NCBI GenBank assembly: GCA_020637635.1
Contig: JACKKB010000012.1
Location: forward strand, 57,752-121,751
Source: Albidovulum sp.
GTDB taxonomy: Bacteria; Pseudomonadota; Alphaproteobacteria; Rhodobacterales; Rhodobacteraceae
DNA length: 64,000 nucleotides
Direction: 5' to 3'
Shown here: in pieces, positions 53,272 to 62,215 of the stretch
Numbering within the stretch: position 1 is the stretch's first letter
Layout: the number at the start of each line of letters is the position of its first letter
Made by a program: the position numbers and the translations under genes
The notes under the pieces: generated by a model
The model's database searches: none
What the model was told of the DNA's origin: nothing
The model's input: only the letters and a program-made list of their open reading frames with translations

Positions 53272-53296
53272 TGTCATCACTCCGACCCGTCAGTAT

Positions 53297-53304
53297 TGTA
53301 TACA
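53297..53304. promoter_or_regulatory. Candidate GntR (FCD) operator
   Basis: Perfect TGTATACA dyad within ATTGTATACATGTATT, in the OsmC-GntR divergent gap, 29 bases before the GntR start. FCD-type regulators bind T-GT-AC-A dyads. Confidence 0.45.
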
Positions 53305-53332
53305 TGTATTCAAGTATTCGGAGAACCGCAAG

Positions 53333-53956
53333 ATGAGTGTCGCACGTATCGCCGAGGGGCTGCGCGCCGACATCCTCGAAGGCAGGCTCCTTCCCGGCAC
53401 CGACCTGCAGCAGTCCGATCTTGCCCTGCGCTTCGGCACCAGCCGCATTCCCGTCCGCGACGCGCTGAACCTGCTGGCCAGCGAACGGCTCGTGGAGCTG
53501 CGCCCCAACCGCACCGCCCGCGTGGTGAGCCTCTCGGCGGCCGAGCTCGACGAGATCTTCGATCTGCGCCTGCTCCTGGAAACCGATGCGCTGGCCCGTG
53601 CGCTGCCGCGACTTGCCGCGCCGGACCTCGCCGGGATCGCGCAGGAGTTGCGCCGCTGCGAGGTCGAGGCCGGCCTGCCCAGCTTTCCCGAGGCCGACTG
53701 GCGGTTTCACCGCGCACTCTACGCCGCGGCGGGGCGCGAGATCGAACTGGCGCTGATCCGGGATCTGCGCCGCCTTTGCCAGCTGCATCTCGCCTGCTAT
53801 CCGGCACTCCGCCGGGATGCCGACCGCTGGTCAGCCGATCACCGGCGCCTCTTGGCGGCGGTCGAGGCGGGCGACGCGCGCACTGCCGCGGCCACGCTCG
53901 ACGATCACCTGAGGGGCGCCGCCGCGGCATTGCGCGGGGCGATGGCGGGCCGATAA
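53333..53956 (+). CDS. GntR family transcriptional regulator (FCD subfamily)
   Basis: 207 residues. The N-terminal GntR HTH (IAEGLRADILEGRLLPGTDLQQSDLALRFGTSRIPVRDALNLLASERLVEL) is followed by an FCD ligand domain (about 75-200) with DEIFDLRLLLETDALARAL and the metal-ligand segments DWRFHRALY and SADHRRLLAAVEAGD. The start at 53333 is the first ATG consistent with the HTH. It may regulate itself, osmC and possibly the nearby catabolic operon. Confidence 0.9.
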   Translation: MSVARIAEGLRADILEGRLLPGTDLQQSDLALRFGTSRIPVRDALNLLASERLVELRPNRTARVVSLSAAELDEIFDLRLLLETDALARALPRLAAPDLAGIAQELRRCEVEAGLPSFPEADWRFHRALYAAAGREIELALIRDLRRLCQLHLACYPALRRDADRWSADHRRLLAAVEAGDARTAAATLDDHLRGAAAALRGAMAGR

Positions 53957-53960
53957 TGCC

Positions 53961-54554
53961 TCAGCCGGGCTTTCGCGCCACGAAGTCGACCAGCGCCGAG
54001 CGCCCGGAATGTCCCCGCCCCTCGTCGACATCGGCGTCGTAATCCTGCGCAAGCAGCACTGCCCAACCGGCGAAGGATGCGCGCAGAAGGTCGAGCGTAT
54101 ACATGTTCTCTTCCCTCGGCGGCCCGCCGGTGCCGTAGCCCACCTGCCTCGGCGCATAGCCATGAAGAAGAAGCAGCCCGCCCGGCACCAGCGCGCCGGC
54201 GAGACGCTGGAAGAGAACCGCCCGCTCCGCCGGAGGGGCGAACTGGATGAAGATCCCGGCCACCACGTCGAATTGCCGCGACCAGTCCCAGCCCTCGAGA
54301 TCCGCGACATGGAAATCGACCGCGACCCCGCGCGCCTGCGCGAGCCGCCTTGCCTTGGCGACCGCGTTCGGCGCCGGATCGAAGGCCGTGACCGCAAGCC
54401 CCTGCGCCGCCATCCAGACGGAATTGCGCCCCTCGCCGTCGGCCACGGCGAGCGCCCGCCCGGCGACGGGCAGGAGACCCGTCACCCGGGTCAGGAAGGC
54501 GGCCGGCTCGGTGCCGAAGAGATAGTCGTCGCCGGCATAGCGGTCGTTCCACAT
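53961..54554 (-). CDS. Class I SAM-dependent methyltransferase (TehB-like)
   Basis: 197 residues. MWNDRYAGDDYLFGTEPAAFL opens a TehB/thiopurine-type methyltransferase. The SAM loop is degenerate (ALAVADGEGRNSVWMAAQGLAVTAFDPAPNAV), as usual in this group. The start at 54554 follows GGGAGGA. It converges on the GntR gene with a four-base gap. Substrate unknown, often small electrophiles or metalloid oxyanions. Confidence 0.82.
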   Translation of the reverse strand: MWNDRYAGDDYLFGTEPAAFLTRVTGLLPVAGRALAVADGEGRNSVWMAAQGLAVTAFDPAPNAVAKARRLAQARGVAVDFHVADLEGWDWSRQFDVVAGIFIQFAPPAERAVLFQRLAGALVPGGLLLLHGYAPRQVGYGTGGPPREENMYTLDLLRASFAGWAVLLAQDYDADVDEGRGHSGRSALVDFVARKPG

Positions 54555-54673
54555 CGCGCCATCCTCCCTGGGGCCGTCCCCTGCCCCAGTTTCGCGCCGG
54601 GCGGGCACGCGTGCAAGCCCTGCCGCCTTGCTCCGGCCCGCCCCCCATGGTCTAATCGCTGGCCAATCAGAAG

Positions 54674-56641
54674 ATGAGCAGTGCCATGGCCGACGACCTT
54701 CTTGCCGCCCGCGCGGACGACTACAACGCCGCCTCGATCGAGGTGCTGGAGGGGCTGGAGCCGGTCCGCAAGCGCCCCGGCATGTATATCGGCGGCACCG
54801 ACGAACGCGCGCTGCATCACATGGTGGCCGAGATCCTCGACAACTCCATGGACGAGGCGGTGGCGGGCCATGCCAGCCGCATCGAGGTGACGCTGAACGC
54901 CGATTACTCCGTCACCGTCACCGACAACGGTCGCGGCATCCCGATCGACCCGCATCCGAAGTTCCCGAAGAAATCGGCGCTCGAGGTCATTCTCTGCACG
55001 CTGCACGCCGGCGGCAAGTTCTCCGGCAAGGCCTACGAGACCTCGGGCGGGCTCCACGGTGTCGGCGCATCGGTCGTGAACGCGCTCTCCGACCTCATGG
55101 TGGTCGAGGTGGCGCGCGGCAAGGAGCTTTTCGAGCAGCGCTTCTCGCGCGGCATTCCCCAGGGCCCCGTGAAGAAGATCGGCGCCGCGCCCAACCGCCG
55201 CGGCACGGCGACGACCTTCCACGCCGACGAGGAGATCTTCGGCCATCACCGGTTCAAGCCCGCGCGGCTCTTCAAGATGGTGCGATCGAAGGGCTATCTG
55301 TTCTCTGGCGTCGAGATCCGCTGGAAGACGGCGATCGACGATGGCGAGACGCCGCTCGAGGCCGCATTCCACTTCCCGGGCGGGCTTGCCGACTACCTCA
55401 GCGAAAGCCTTGAGGGCGCCACGACCTATGCCGAGCGGCCCTTCGCCGGCAAGGTGAGCTTTGCCGACAAGTTCGGCGAGCCGGGATCGGTCGAATGGGC
55501 GATCAACTGGACACCCGCGCGCGACGGCTTCATCCAGTCCTACTGCAACACCGTGCCGACGCCCGAGGGCGGCACCCATGAGGCCGGTTTCTGGAACGCG
55601 ATCCTGCGCGGCATCCGCGCCTATGGCGAGCTTGTGAACAACAAGAAGGCCACCCAGATCACCCGCGAGGATCTGATGACCGGGGGCGCGGCGCTCGTCA
55701 GCTGCTTCATCCGCGAACCCCAGTTCGTGGGTCAGACCAAGGACCGGCTGGCGACCGAGGCTGCCGCGCGGATGACCGAGGGCGCGGTGCGCGACCATTT
55801 CGACAACTGGCTGGCGGCCGACACGAAATCCGCCGGCGCCATCCTCGACTTCCTCGTGCTCCGCGCCGAGGAGCGCCTGCGCCGCAAGCAGGAGAAGGAG
55901 ACCGCCCGCAAGACCGCGACGAAGAAGCTGCGCCTGCCCGGCAAGCTCGTCGACTGCTCCGCCACGAACCGCGAGGGCACCGAGCTTTTCATCGTCGAGG
56001 GCGACTCGGCCGGCGGCAGCGCCAAGATGGCGCGCGACCGCGCCACCCAGGCGCTTCTGCCGCTCCGCGGCAAGATCCTGAACGTCCTCGGCGCTGCCTC
56101 CTCCAAACTCGGCTCCAACCAGGAGATCGCCGATCTGACCCAGGCGCTCGGCGTCGGCCTCGGCACCCGTTTCAACGTCGACGACCTGCGCTATGACAAG
56201 GTCATCATCATGACCGACGCCGATGTCGACGGCGCCCATATCGCCTCGCTCCTGATGACGTTCTTCTTCACCCAGATGCGGCCGATGATCGACAAGGGCC
56301 ACCTCTACCTCGCCTGCCCGCCGCTCTACCGGCTGACCCAGGGCGCGCGCCGGATCTACGTGGCCGACGACGCCGAGAAGGAACGGATGCTCGCCGAGGG
56401 CCTCGGCGGCAAGGGCAAGATCGACGTCCAGCGCTTCAAGGGCCTGGGCGAGATGGACGCCAAGGACCTGAAGGACACCACCATGAATCCCGCGACCCGC
56501 AAGCTGATCCGGGTGACCATCGACGACGAGTTCCCGGGCGAGACCGGAGACCTCGTCGAGCGGCTGATGGGCAAGAGACCGGAACTGCGGTTCCAGTATA
56601 TCTCGGAGAACGCGCGGTTCGTGGAGGAGCTGGATGTGTGA
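54674..56641 (+). CDS. parE: DNA topoisomerase IV subunit B
   Basis: 655 residues. GHKL ATPase: YNAASIEVLEGLEPVRKRPGMYIG, EILDNSMDEAVAG, VTDNGRGIP, GGLHGVGASVVNAL; TOPRIM: LFIVEGDSAGGSAKMARDR and IMTDADVDGAHIASLLMTFF. The TDADVDGAHI/QMRPMIDKGHLY text and short length (no gyrase insert) favour ParE over GyrB. ATP-dependent chromosome decatenation with ParC. Confidence 0.93.
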   Translation: MSSAMADDLLAARADDYNAASIEVLEGLEPVRKRPGMYIGGTDERALHHMVAEILDNSMDEAVAGHASRIEVTLNADYSVTVTDNGRGIPIDPHPKFPKKSALEVILCTLHAGGKFSGKAYETSGGLHGVGASVVNALSDLMVVEVARGKELFEQRFSRGIPQGPVKKIGAAPNRRGTATTFHADEEIFGHHRFKPARLFKMVRSKGYLFSGVEIRWKTAIDDGETPLEAAFHFPGGLADYLSESLEGATTYAERPFAGKVSFADKFGEPGSVEWAINWTPARDGFIQSYCNTVPTPEGGTHEAGFWNAILRGIRAYGELVNNKKATQITREDLMTGGAALVSCFIREPQFVGQTKDRLATEAAARMTEGAVRDHFDNWLAADTKSAGAILDFLVLRAEERLRRKQEKETARKTATKKLRLPGKLVDCSATNREGTELFIVEGDSAGGSAKMARDRATQALLPLRGKILNVLGAASSKLGSNQEIADLTQALGVGLGTRFNVDDLRYDKVIIMTDADVDGAHIASLLMTFFFTQMRPMIDKGHLYLACPPLYRLTQGARRIYVADDAEKERMLAEGLGGKGKIDVQRFKGLGEMDAKDLKDTTMNPATRKLIRVTIDDEFPGETGDLVERLMGKRPELRFQYISENARFVEELDV

Positions 56642-57129
56642 CACCTCGCGGTCGCTCAAATGGATTTGAGGCCCGCGCCAACCCTCCGGGCTACCGGCCT
56701 TCCGCGCCGGCGACACTTCAGGAATTGATCTCGATGTGCCGGAGCGCATCCGCCCGAGGGTTGCGCGAAAACCTGACCGTCCACTCCGATATGACCTGGC
56801 AATGGAACTTGTGCCCCATCCGGGCTGGTATACTCGCTCGCACATTGCCGCGCGGGCGAGAAGAGCTCATCGCAAGGTTCGAACGGCACGAATTGGAGAT
56901 CGCCGTGCATTTGAACCAGGTTGCTCGCGGCACGGCGAGCCTTGCATTCGAGGTTTCGACGTCTGGCGTCGCCCACGCCTGACGCTGGACTCCAGACTGG
57001 TTGAGTTTCACAGCCAGAATGGTCGCGCCGCCATGGATGAGTTGGTTGCGCAAGACGTACGCCCAACCGCGTGGGCAAGCGCTTGGCGGTACCAAACGCC
57101 TCTGCCCACTGTCACCAAGGATCGACAGC
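56642..57129. other. Intergenic region between parE and lepA, foreign-looking
   Basis: 488 bases of visibly lower GC than the flanks. Several frames are open but none is intact; near 57021-57094 there is a HEPN-like gene relic. Probably the remains of a transferred gene. Confidence 0.5.
57021..57094 (-). pseudogene. Relic of a HEPN-like (abortive-infection type) gene
   Basis: The minus strand reads YVLRNQLIHGGAT (57059-57021), the signature helix of HEPN proteins where RNQLxHGGATWNS is typical. It is preceded in the next frame by WYRQALAHAV (57094 onward), so a frameshift lies between. The rest of the domain downstream is not recoverable. No start or full domain remains. Confidence 0.4.
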
Positions 57130-58929
57130 CTAGCTGTCCATCTTCAACGCCGAGATGAACGCCGACTGCGGGATCTCCACCTTGCCGAACTGGCGCATCT
57201 TCTTCTTGCCGGCCTTCTGCTTGTCGAGGAGCTTGCGCTTCCGCGTGGCGTCGCCGCCGTAGCATTTCGCCGTCACGTCCTTGCGCATGGCCGAGAGGGT
57301 CTCGCGCGCTATGACCCTCCCGCCGATGGCCGCCTGGATCGGGATCTTGAACATGTGGCGCGGGATCAGTTCCTTCAGCTTCTCGACCATGGCACGGCCC
57401 CGCCCCTCGGCCCGGTCGCGGTGGACCATGATCGACAGCGCGTCGACGGGTTCGTCGTTCACCAGGATCGACATCTTGACCAGCGCATCCTCGCGGTAGC
57501 CCATCATCTGGTAGTCGAAGCTCGCGTAGCCCTTGGTCACCGACTTCAGCCGGTCGTAGAAATCGAAGACGACCTCGGCCAAGGGCAGGTCATAGACCAC
57601 CATCGCCCGCGATCCGGCATAGGTCAGGTCCATCTGGATGCCGCGGCGATCCTGGCAGAGCTTCAGCACGTCGCCGAGATAGTCGTCGGGCACCATGATC
57701 GTCGCCTTGATGCGCGGCTCCTCGATATGGTCGACAAGGGTGAGGTCGGGCATGTCGGCGGGGTTGTGCAGGTCGCGCACCTCGCCGTCCTTCATGTGCA
57801 GCTTGAAGACCACGGAAGGGGCGGTGGTGATCAGGTCGAGATCGTATTCGCGTTCAAGCCGGTCGCGCACGACCTCGAGGTGGAGAAGCCCGAGGAAGCC
57901 CATGCGGAAGCCGAAACCCAGGGCCGCGCTGGTCTCCATCTCGGAACTGAACGAGGCGTCGTTCAGGGCCAGCTTCTCGATCGCGTCGCGCAGGGCCTCG
58001 AAATCGTTGGCATCGACCGGGAAGAGGCCGCAGAAGACCACCGGCTGGGCAGGCTTGAAGCCCGGCAGCGGCCTGTCGCAAGGCTTCCTCTCATGGGTGA
58101 TCGTGTCGCCGACGCGGGTATCGCGGACTTGCTTGATGGAGGCGGTGAAGACGCCGATCTCGCCCGGCCCGAGTTCGGCGATATCCACCATCTTCGGTTT
58201 CAGGACCGCGAGCTTGTCGATGCCGTAGACGGCGCCGGTCTGCATCATCTTGATGCGGTCGCCCTTGCGGATCACGCCATCCATGATGCGGATCATGACG
58301 ACGACGCCGAGATAGCTGTCATACCAGCTGTCGACCAGCATCGCCTTCAGGGGCGCCTCGCGGTTGCCTTTGGGTGGCGGCAGGCGGTGGACGATCGCCT
58401 CGAGCACGTCGGGGATGCCGACCCCGGTCTTGGCCGAGATCGGGATCGCCTGGGAGGCATCGATGCCGATGACGTCCTCGACCTCGGCCTTCACGCGCTC
58501 GGGATCCGAAGCCGGCAGGTCGATCTTGTTCAGGACCGGGACCAGCTCGTGATCGGCGTCGATTGCCTGATAGGCATTGGCGAGCGTCTGCGCCTCGACG
58601 CCCTGGGTGGCGTCCACCACCAGAAGCGAGCCCTCGACGGCGCGCATGGAGCGGCTGACCTCATAGGCGAAGTCGACGTGGCCGGGCGTGTCGATGAGGT
58701 TCAGGACATAGGTCTTGCCATCCTGCGCAGGGTATTCGATGCGGACGGTGTTGGCCTTGATGGTGATGCCGCGCTCGCGCTCGATATCCATGCTGTCGAG
58801 CATCTGCGCCTTCATGTCGCGCTCGGCCACCGTGCCGGTCAGCTGGATCAGCCGGTCGGCAAGCGTGGATTTTCCGTGGTCGATATGGGCCACGATGGAG
58901 AAGTTACGGATCTGGGCGAGCTCGGTCAT
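57130..58929 (-). CDS. lepA: Elongation factor 4 (LepA), ribosome back-translocase
   Basis: 599 residues, the normal length. G1 AHIDHGKSTLADRL, G3 DTPGHVDFAYE, G4 LNKIDLP; the C-terminal LepA-specific domain ends VEIPQSAFISALKMDS. The start at 58929 (MTELAQIRNFS) is the family start; the longer frame upstream runs through intergenic repeats. Confidence 0.96.
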   Translation of the reverse strand: MTELAQIRNFSIVAHIDHGKSTLADRLIQLTGTVAERDMKAQMLDSMDIERERGITIKANTVRIEYPAQDGKTYVLNLIDTPGHVDFAYEVSRSMRAVEGSLLVVDATQGVEAQTLANAYQAIDADHELVPVLNKIDLPASDPERVKAEVEDVIGIDASQAIPISAKTGVGIPDVLEAIVHRLPPPKGNREAPLKAMLVDSWYDSYLGVVVMIRIMDGVIRKGDRIKMMQTGAVYGIDKLAVLKPKMVDIAELGPGEIGVFTASIKQVRDTRVGDTITHERKPCDRPLPGFKPAQPVVFCGLFPVDANDFEALRDAIEKLALNDASFSSEMETSAALGFGFRMGFLGLLHLEVVRDRLEREYDLDLITTAPSVVFKLHMKDGEVRDLHNPADMPDLTLVDHIEEPRIKATIMVPDDYLGDVLKLCQDRRGIQMDLTYAGSRAMVVYDLPLAEVVFDFYDRLKSVTKGYASFDYQMMGYREDALVKMSILVNDEPVDALSIMVHRDRAEGRGRAMVEKLKELIPRHMFKIPIQAAIGGRVIARETLSAMRKDVTAKCYGGDATRKRKLLDKQKAGKKKMRQFGKVEIPQSAFISALKMDS

Positions 58930-58981
58930 GATGGCGCGGATATGCGCGGGAACGGGCCTGCGGTCAATGGGGGACGGCAGC

Positions 58982-59030
58982 GCGGGGGCGCTGCCCCCGC
59001 ACCCCCGGGATATTTGCAAACAGGCGAAGA
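58982..59030 (+). repeat. Rhodobacterales-type intergenic hairpin repeat, copy A
   Basis: Hairpin GCGGGGGC-GCT-GCCCCCGC (58982-59000), followed by ACCCCCGGGATATTTGCAAA and CAGGCGAAG. Similar GGGGGCnCTGCCCCC...CCGGGATATTT elements are scattered between Rhodobacterales genes. Confidence 0.75.
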
Positions 59031-59043
59031 GAGGGCAGCCCTG

Positions 59044-59094
59044 CTTCATCTGTTCCGAAGTATCCTCGGGGGGCCCGGGGGCGGAAGGCCCCCC
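59044..59094 (-). repeat. Rhodobacterales-type intergenic hairpin repeat, copy B (inverted)
   Basis: Inverted relative to copy A. Stem GGGGGGCC...GGCCCCCC (59068-59094); on the minus strand GGATACTTCGGAACAG then ATGAAG, matching copy A at 16 of 22 positions. Confidence 0.7.
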
Positions 59095-59126
59095 GGCCTG
59101 CCTCGCGGCGAGGGGGACGGCTCCGC

Positions 59127-60131
59127 TCACGCGAAGACCACGCCCTTCGGCTGTGCCCGGAGCCTCGGGTCCCCGGATTTCACCAGCACCGGCTGCCCGG
59201 AAAGAGCCTCGTCGCAGCGTTCCAGCGTTTCGCGTTCGAGGCGCTCCATTGCCTCTTCGGTATAGAAGGTCAGATGCGGGAGCATCAGGACGTTTTCCAG
59301 GCCGAAGAGCGGGCTGATCGCGTGGCCGGCTAGGGCAAGCGGTTCGGATGCGAAGACGTCGAGCCCCGCCCCGGCGATCCGGCCTTCCAGCAACGCCGCG
59401 ACCAGCGCCGCCTCATCCACCAGCCCGCCGCGCGAGGAGTTGATCAGCAAAGCGCCCGGTTTCATTGTGGCAAGTTCCGCCGCGCCGATGATGTGGCGGG
59501 TCGTGTCGTTCAGCGTGCAGTGGAGCGAGAGGACGTCGGCCTCGGCCAGAAGCGTCGCAAGATCGACCTTCCCCACCCCGAGCGCTGCCATCCTCTCGCT
59601 GCTCACCTGCGGATCGCAGGCGATGACCCGGGCGCGGAATCCCTGCCCCGCCATCCGCGCGAAGCTGCGACCGATCCGGCCGAGGCCGAGGATTCCGACG
59701 GTGCGTCCCGCCAGGTCCCGCCCGCGCCAGCGCTCCGTCGGCCAGGCCCAGCCGGCCCGCTGCATCTGTCGGTCGAGCGGCACGAGTCCCTTCAGGAGCG
59801 CGATCATCAGTGCGAAGGCGCCCTCGGCCACGGTCTCCTCGGCATATTCGGGGATGTTGACGACGGGAATGCCCCTCGCGATCGCGGCCGGAATGTCGAT
59901 CGCGTCGATGCCGACGCCGTATTTCACGATCGCCTTCAGTCGCGTCGCGGCATCGATCACCCGCGCGGTCACCGGCGTGTAACACATCAGGAGGAGATCC
60001 GCATCGGCGACGGCGGCGGCGAGGGTTGCCTCGTCCACCCCTTCGGGCAGCAGGACGAGCTCGCCCCGACGGCGCAGCTCGGCGTCGATGCGCGGGGTTT
60101 CGAGTTCCCGGTCGGTGCGAACGATCTTCAT
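59127..60131 (-). CDS. D-2-hydroxyacid dehydrogenase (phosphoglycerate-dehydrogenase-like)
   Basis: 334 residues. Rossmann motif GILGLGRIGRSFARM; catalytic Arg in NSSRGGLVDE, Glu in GLDVFASEP and His in MLPHLTFYTEE. It has no C-terminal ACT domain, so it is not classical SerA. It reduces a 2-keto acid with NAD(P)H or the reverse. Upstream of lepA on the same strand, separated by the repeat pair. Confidence 0.9.
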   Translation of the reverse strand: MKIVRTDRELETPRIDAELRRRGELVLLPEGVDEATLAAAVADADLLLMCYTPVTARVIDAATRLKAIVKYGVGIDAIDIPAAIARGIPVVNIPEYAEETVAEGAFALMIALLKGLVPLDRQMQRAGWAWPTERWRGRDLAGRTVGILGLGRIGRSFARMAGQGFRARVIACDPQVSSERMAALGVGKVDLATLLAEADVLSLHCTLNDTTRHIIGAAELATMKPGALLINSSRGGLVDEAALVAALLEGRIAGAGLDVFASEPLALAGHAISPLFGLENVLMLPHLTFYTEEAMERLERETLERCDEALSGQPVLVKSGDPRLRAQPKGVVFA

Positions 60132-60183
60132 GTGCCGCCTTTCGTGCTAGGATCGCCGCGACACTGCACCAGTGAGGAGCCGC

Positions 60184-60483
60184 ATGAAAGAGATCGCCTG
60201 CCATATCCGCGTCACCGGCCGTGTGCAGGGGGTCGCCTACCGCGCGTGGGCGGCTGCCGCGTCGGCAGAGCTCGGCCTGCGCGGCTGGGTCCGCAACCGT
60301 GGCGACGGCTCGGTCGAGGCGCTGGTGGCGGGGAAGGAAGACGCGGTCAAGGCGCTCGTGCTGGCCATGGGCGAAGGCCCGGGGGCGGCGCGCGTCACCG
60401 ATGTCTGGACTGCGCCCGCCGACCCTGCCGAGGTGGCGCCGGGGTTCGAGATCCGGCCGACACGCGGGGCGGAACAGGCTTGA
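60184..60483 (+). CDS. acyP: Acylphosphatase
   Basis: 99 residues. CHIRVTGRVQGVAYRAWAAAAS contains the phosphate-binding loop GRVQGVAYR and its Arg; LRGWVRNRGDGSVEALVAG has the catalytic Asn. It hydrolyses acyl phosphates. The start at 60184 follows GTGAGGAG. Confidence 0.93.
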   Translation: MKEIACHIRVTGRVQGVAYRAWAAAASAELGLRGWVRNRGDGSVEALVAGKEDAVKALVLAMGEGPGAARVTDVWTAPADPAEVAPGFEIRPTRGAEQA

Positions 60484-60549
60484 CCGCGCTGCCCTCGCGC
60501 GCGATCACTCGGGCAGCCCGGAGGTTCCGGCCGCCAAGCGGAGCACGAC

Positions 60550-60744
60550 ATGAAATTCTCGATCCCCGACATGAGTTGCAGTCATTGCCAGGCCACGGTC
60601 GAGCGCACGATCATCGACATCGACAGCCGCGCCGATGTCGTGGTCGATCTCACCCATCGCACCGTCGAGGTGACCTCGACCGCGGTGGCGGAGGCGATCC
60701 TCGCGGCCCTTGCCGCCGAGGGGTTTCCGGCCAAGCTCGTCTGA
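60550..60744 (+). CDS. Heavy-metal-associated domain protein (CopZ-like chaperone)
   Basis: 64 residues: a complete HMA domain with the metal site MSCSHCQATVERT (GMxCxxC type). Probably a cytosolic copper or zinc carrier. The usual partner ATPase is not adjacent; the P1B ATPase of this window is 52 kb away and lacks its own HMA domain. Confidence 0.88.
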   Translation: MKFSIPDMSCSHCQATVERTIIDIDSRADVVVDLTHRTVEVTSTAVAEAILAALAAEGFPAKLV

Positions 60745-60752
60745 GCCGCGGC

Positions 60753-60953
60753 TCAGCGCCGGGCGCCGAGGGCGTGGCCATCGCTCCGCATGGCGGCGAT
60801 CATCGGCGGACAGGACGGCTCCTCCGCGTGCCCGTCGCCGGCGCCGGCGCGCCGCTGCGGCAGGCCAGGTGCCCGGGCGCGGGGCGCGCACATGGGCAGG
60901 GCGGCCGGCGAGCGGCAGAGGTTGCCGAGGCAGACGGAGAGGACGGGCTGCAT
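60753..60953 (-). pseudogene. Truncated low-molecular-weight protein tyrosine phosphatase
   Basis: 66 residues: MQPVLSVCLGNLCRSPAAL carries the P-loop C-LGN-x-CRS. The following residues (AGAGDGHAEEP, PMIAAMRSDGHALGARR) align with the first third of LMW-PTPases, then a stop. The full family length is about 150, and the general-acid Asp region is gone. The Glu after CRSPxA is also lost. Remnant. Confidence 0.6.
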
Positions 60954-60981
60954 CGTCCCGCCCTGCCGGAAGGGCCGCGCC

Positions 60982-61680
60982 GTGTCAAAACCCGCTGAGA
61001 TCGTGATCCTGACCGGGGCCGGCATCTCTGCCGAAAGCGGGCTCGGCACGTTCCGCGACGTGGGCGGGCTCTGGTCGCGCTACGACTGGCGCGATCTCGC
61101 CACGCCCGAGGGCTTTGCCCGCGATCCGGCCTTCGTGCTCGCGTTCTACAACTGGCGGCGCGAGAGGGTGCGCGCGGCAGAGCCGAATGCCGCCCACGCG
61201 GCGCTCGCGCGGCTTTCTGCACGGTGGCCCGGAGGCGTGACGATCGTCACCCAGAATGTCGACGACCTGCACGAGCGGGCTGGCAGCCGCGACGTGATCC
61301 ACATGCATGGCACCCACCTGACCGCGCTCTGCGCCTCTTGCGGGGCGCGCTGGCCTGCCCCCGCGGCGATGGACCCCGCCGACCCCTGTCCCGCCTGCGG
61401 CATCGCCGCCGCGCGCCCCGACGTTGTCTGGTTCGGCGAGACGCCCTATCACATGGAGCGGATCGCAGGCGCGCTTCGGCAGGCCGATCTCTTCGTCTCG
61501 ATCGGGACCTCGGGCACGGTCTATCCGGCGGCGGGATTTGCCGCCGCGGCCAGGGCGGCCGGTGCCCGGTCGCTGCAACTGAACCTCGAACCCCCGCGGA
61601 AAACGGGCCTCTTCGACGCCGCCCGCCAGGGGCCGGCGAGCATCATCGTGCCGGACTGGGTCGACGAGATGCTGGGCTGA
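60982..61680 (+). CDS. cobB: NAD-dependent protein deacylase, sirtuin class III (CobB-like)
   Basis: 232 residues from GTG 60982 with GGAAGGG upstream. ILTGAGISAESGLGTFRD, VTQNVDDLHERAGS, catalytic His in MHGT, zinc cysteines CASC and CPAC. Y and R residues in the RYDWRDLATPEGFARDP segment resemble the desuccinylase-type (SIRT5-like) pocket. It removes acyl groups from lysines. Confidence 0.9.
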   Translation: MSKPAEIVILTGAGISAESGLGTFRDVGGLWSRYDWRDLATPEGFARDPAFVLAFYNWRRERVRAAEPNAAHAALARLSARWPGGVTIVTQNVDDLHERAGSRDVIHMHGTHLTALCASCGARWPAPAAMDPADPCPACGIAAARPDVVWFGETPYHMERIAGALRQADLFVSIGTSGTVYPAAGFAAAARAAGARSLQLNLEPPRKTGLFDAARQGPASIIVPDWVDEMLG

Positions 61681-61717
61681 GGCCAGGGCATGCCCGCCCC
61701 TGGTCCAGCGGCCGCTG

Positions 61718-62215
61718 CTAGCCGAGCCGCTTCTCCATCAGCACCAGATCCAGCCAGCGGCCGAACTTTCGACCGGCTTCGGGATAGCGCTGCGCGGTTG
61801 CAAAACCCATGCGGGCGTGAAAGGCGATGCCGGCCGCGTTCTCGCCCGAGACCCCGGCGAAGAGCGTATGCGCTCCGCCGGCGCGGGCGTGATCCTCGAT
61901 CCGCTGCAAGAGCGCGCGTCCATGCCCGCGGCCGCGGGCAGAGGGGCCGAGAAGGATCGTGTGTTCCATCGCATGGACATAACCGTCGCCCGGCCGGAAC
62001 TGATCGTAGCTCGCAAAGCCGGCCACGCCGCCCGCCTCGGCGTCCTCGGCCACGAAGACCTCACGCCCCCGGGCCCTTCGATCGGCGACGAGTGCGGCGA
62101 AGGTGGCCGGGGTCTTCTCGATGCTGGTGAAGGTGACGGTGGTGTCGCGAATGATCGCGTTCCAGATTTCCAGGATTGCCGGCGTGTCGGCGGGTCCGGC
62201 GGGTCGCAGGATCAC
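61718..62215 (-). CDS. GNAT N-acetyltransferase (phosphinothricin acetyltransferase-like)
   Basis: 165 residues starting at GTG 62215, overlapping the stop of the VOC gene by four bases. ILRPAGPADTPAILEIWNAII, YVHAMEHTILLGPSARGRGHGRALLQRI (acetyl-CoA loop RGRGHG) and FHARMGFATAQRYPEAGRKFGRWLDLVLMEK are typical of the PAT/YncA group. It acetylates a small amine or amino acid analogue. Confidence 0.85.
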   Translation of the reverse strand: MILRPAGPADTPAILEIWNAIIRDTTVTFTSIEKTPATFAALVADRRARGREVFVAEDAEAGGVAGFASYDQFRPGDGYVHAMEHTILLGPSARGRGHGRALLQRIEDHARAGGAHTLFAGVSGENAAGIAFHARMGFATAQRYPEAGRKFGRWLDLVLMEKRLG

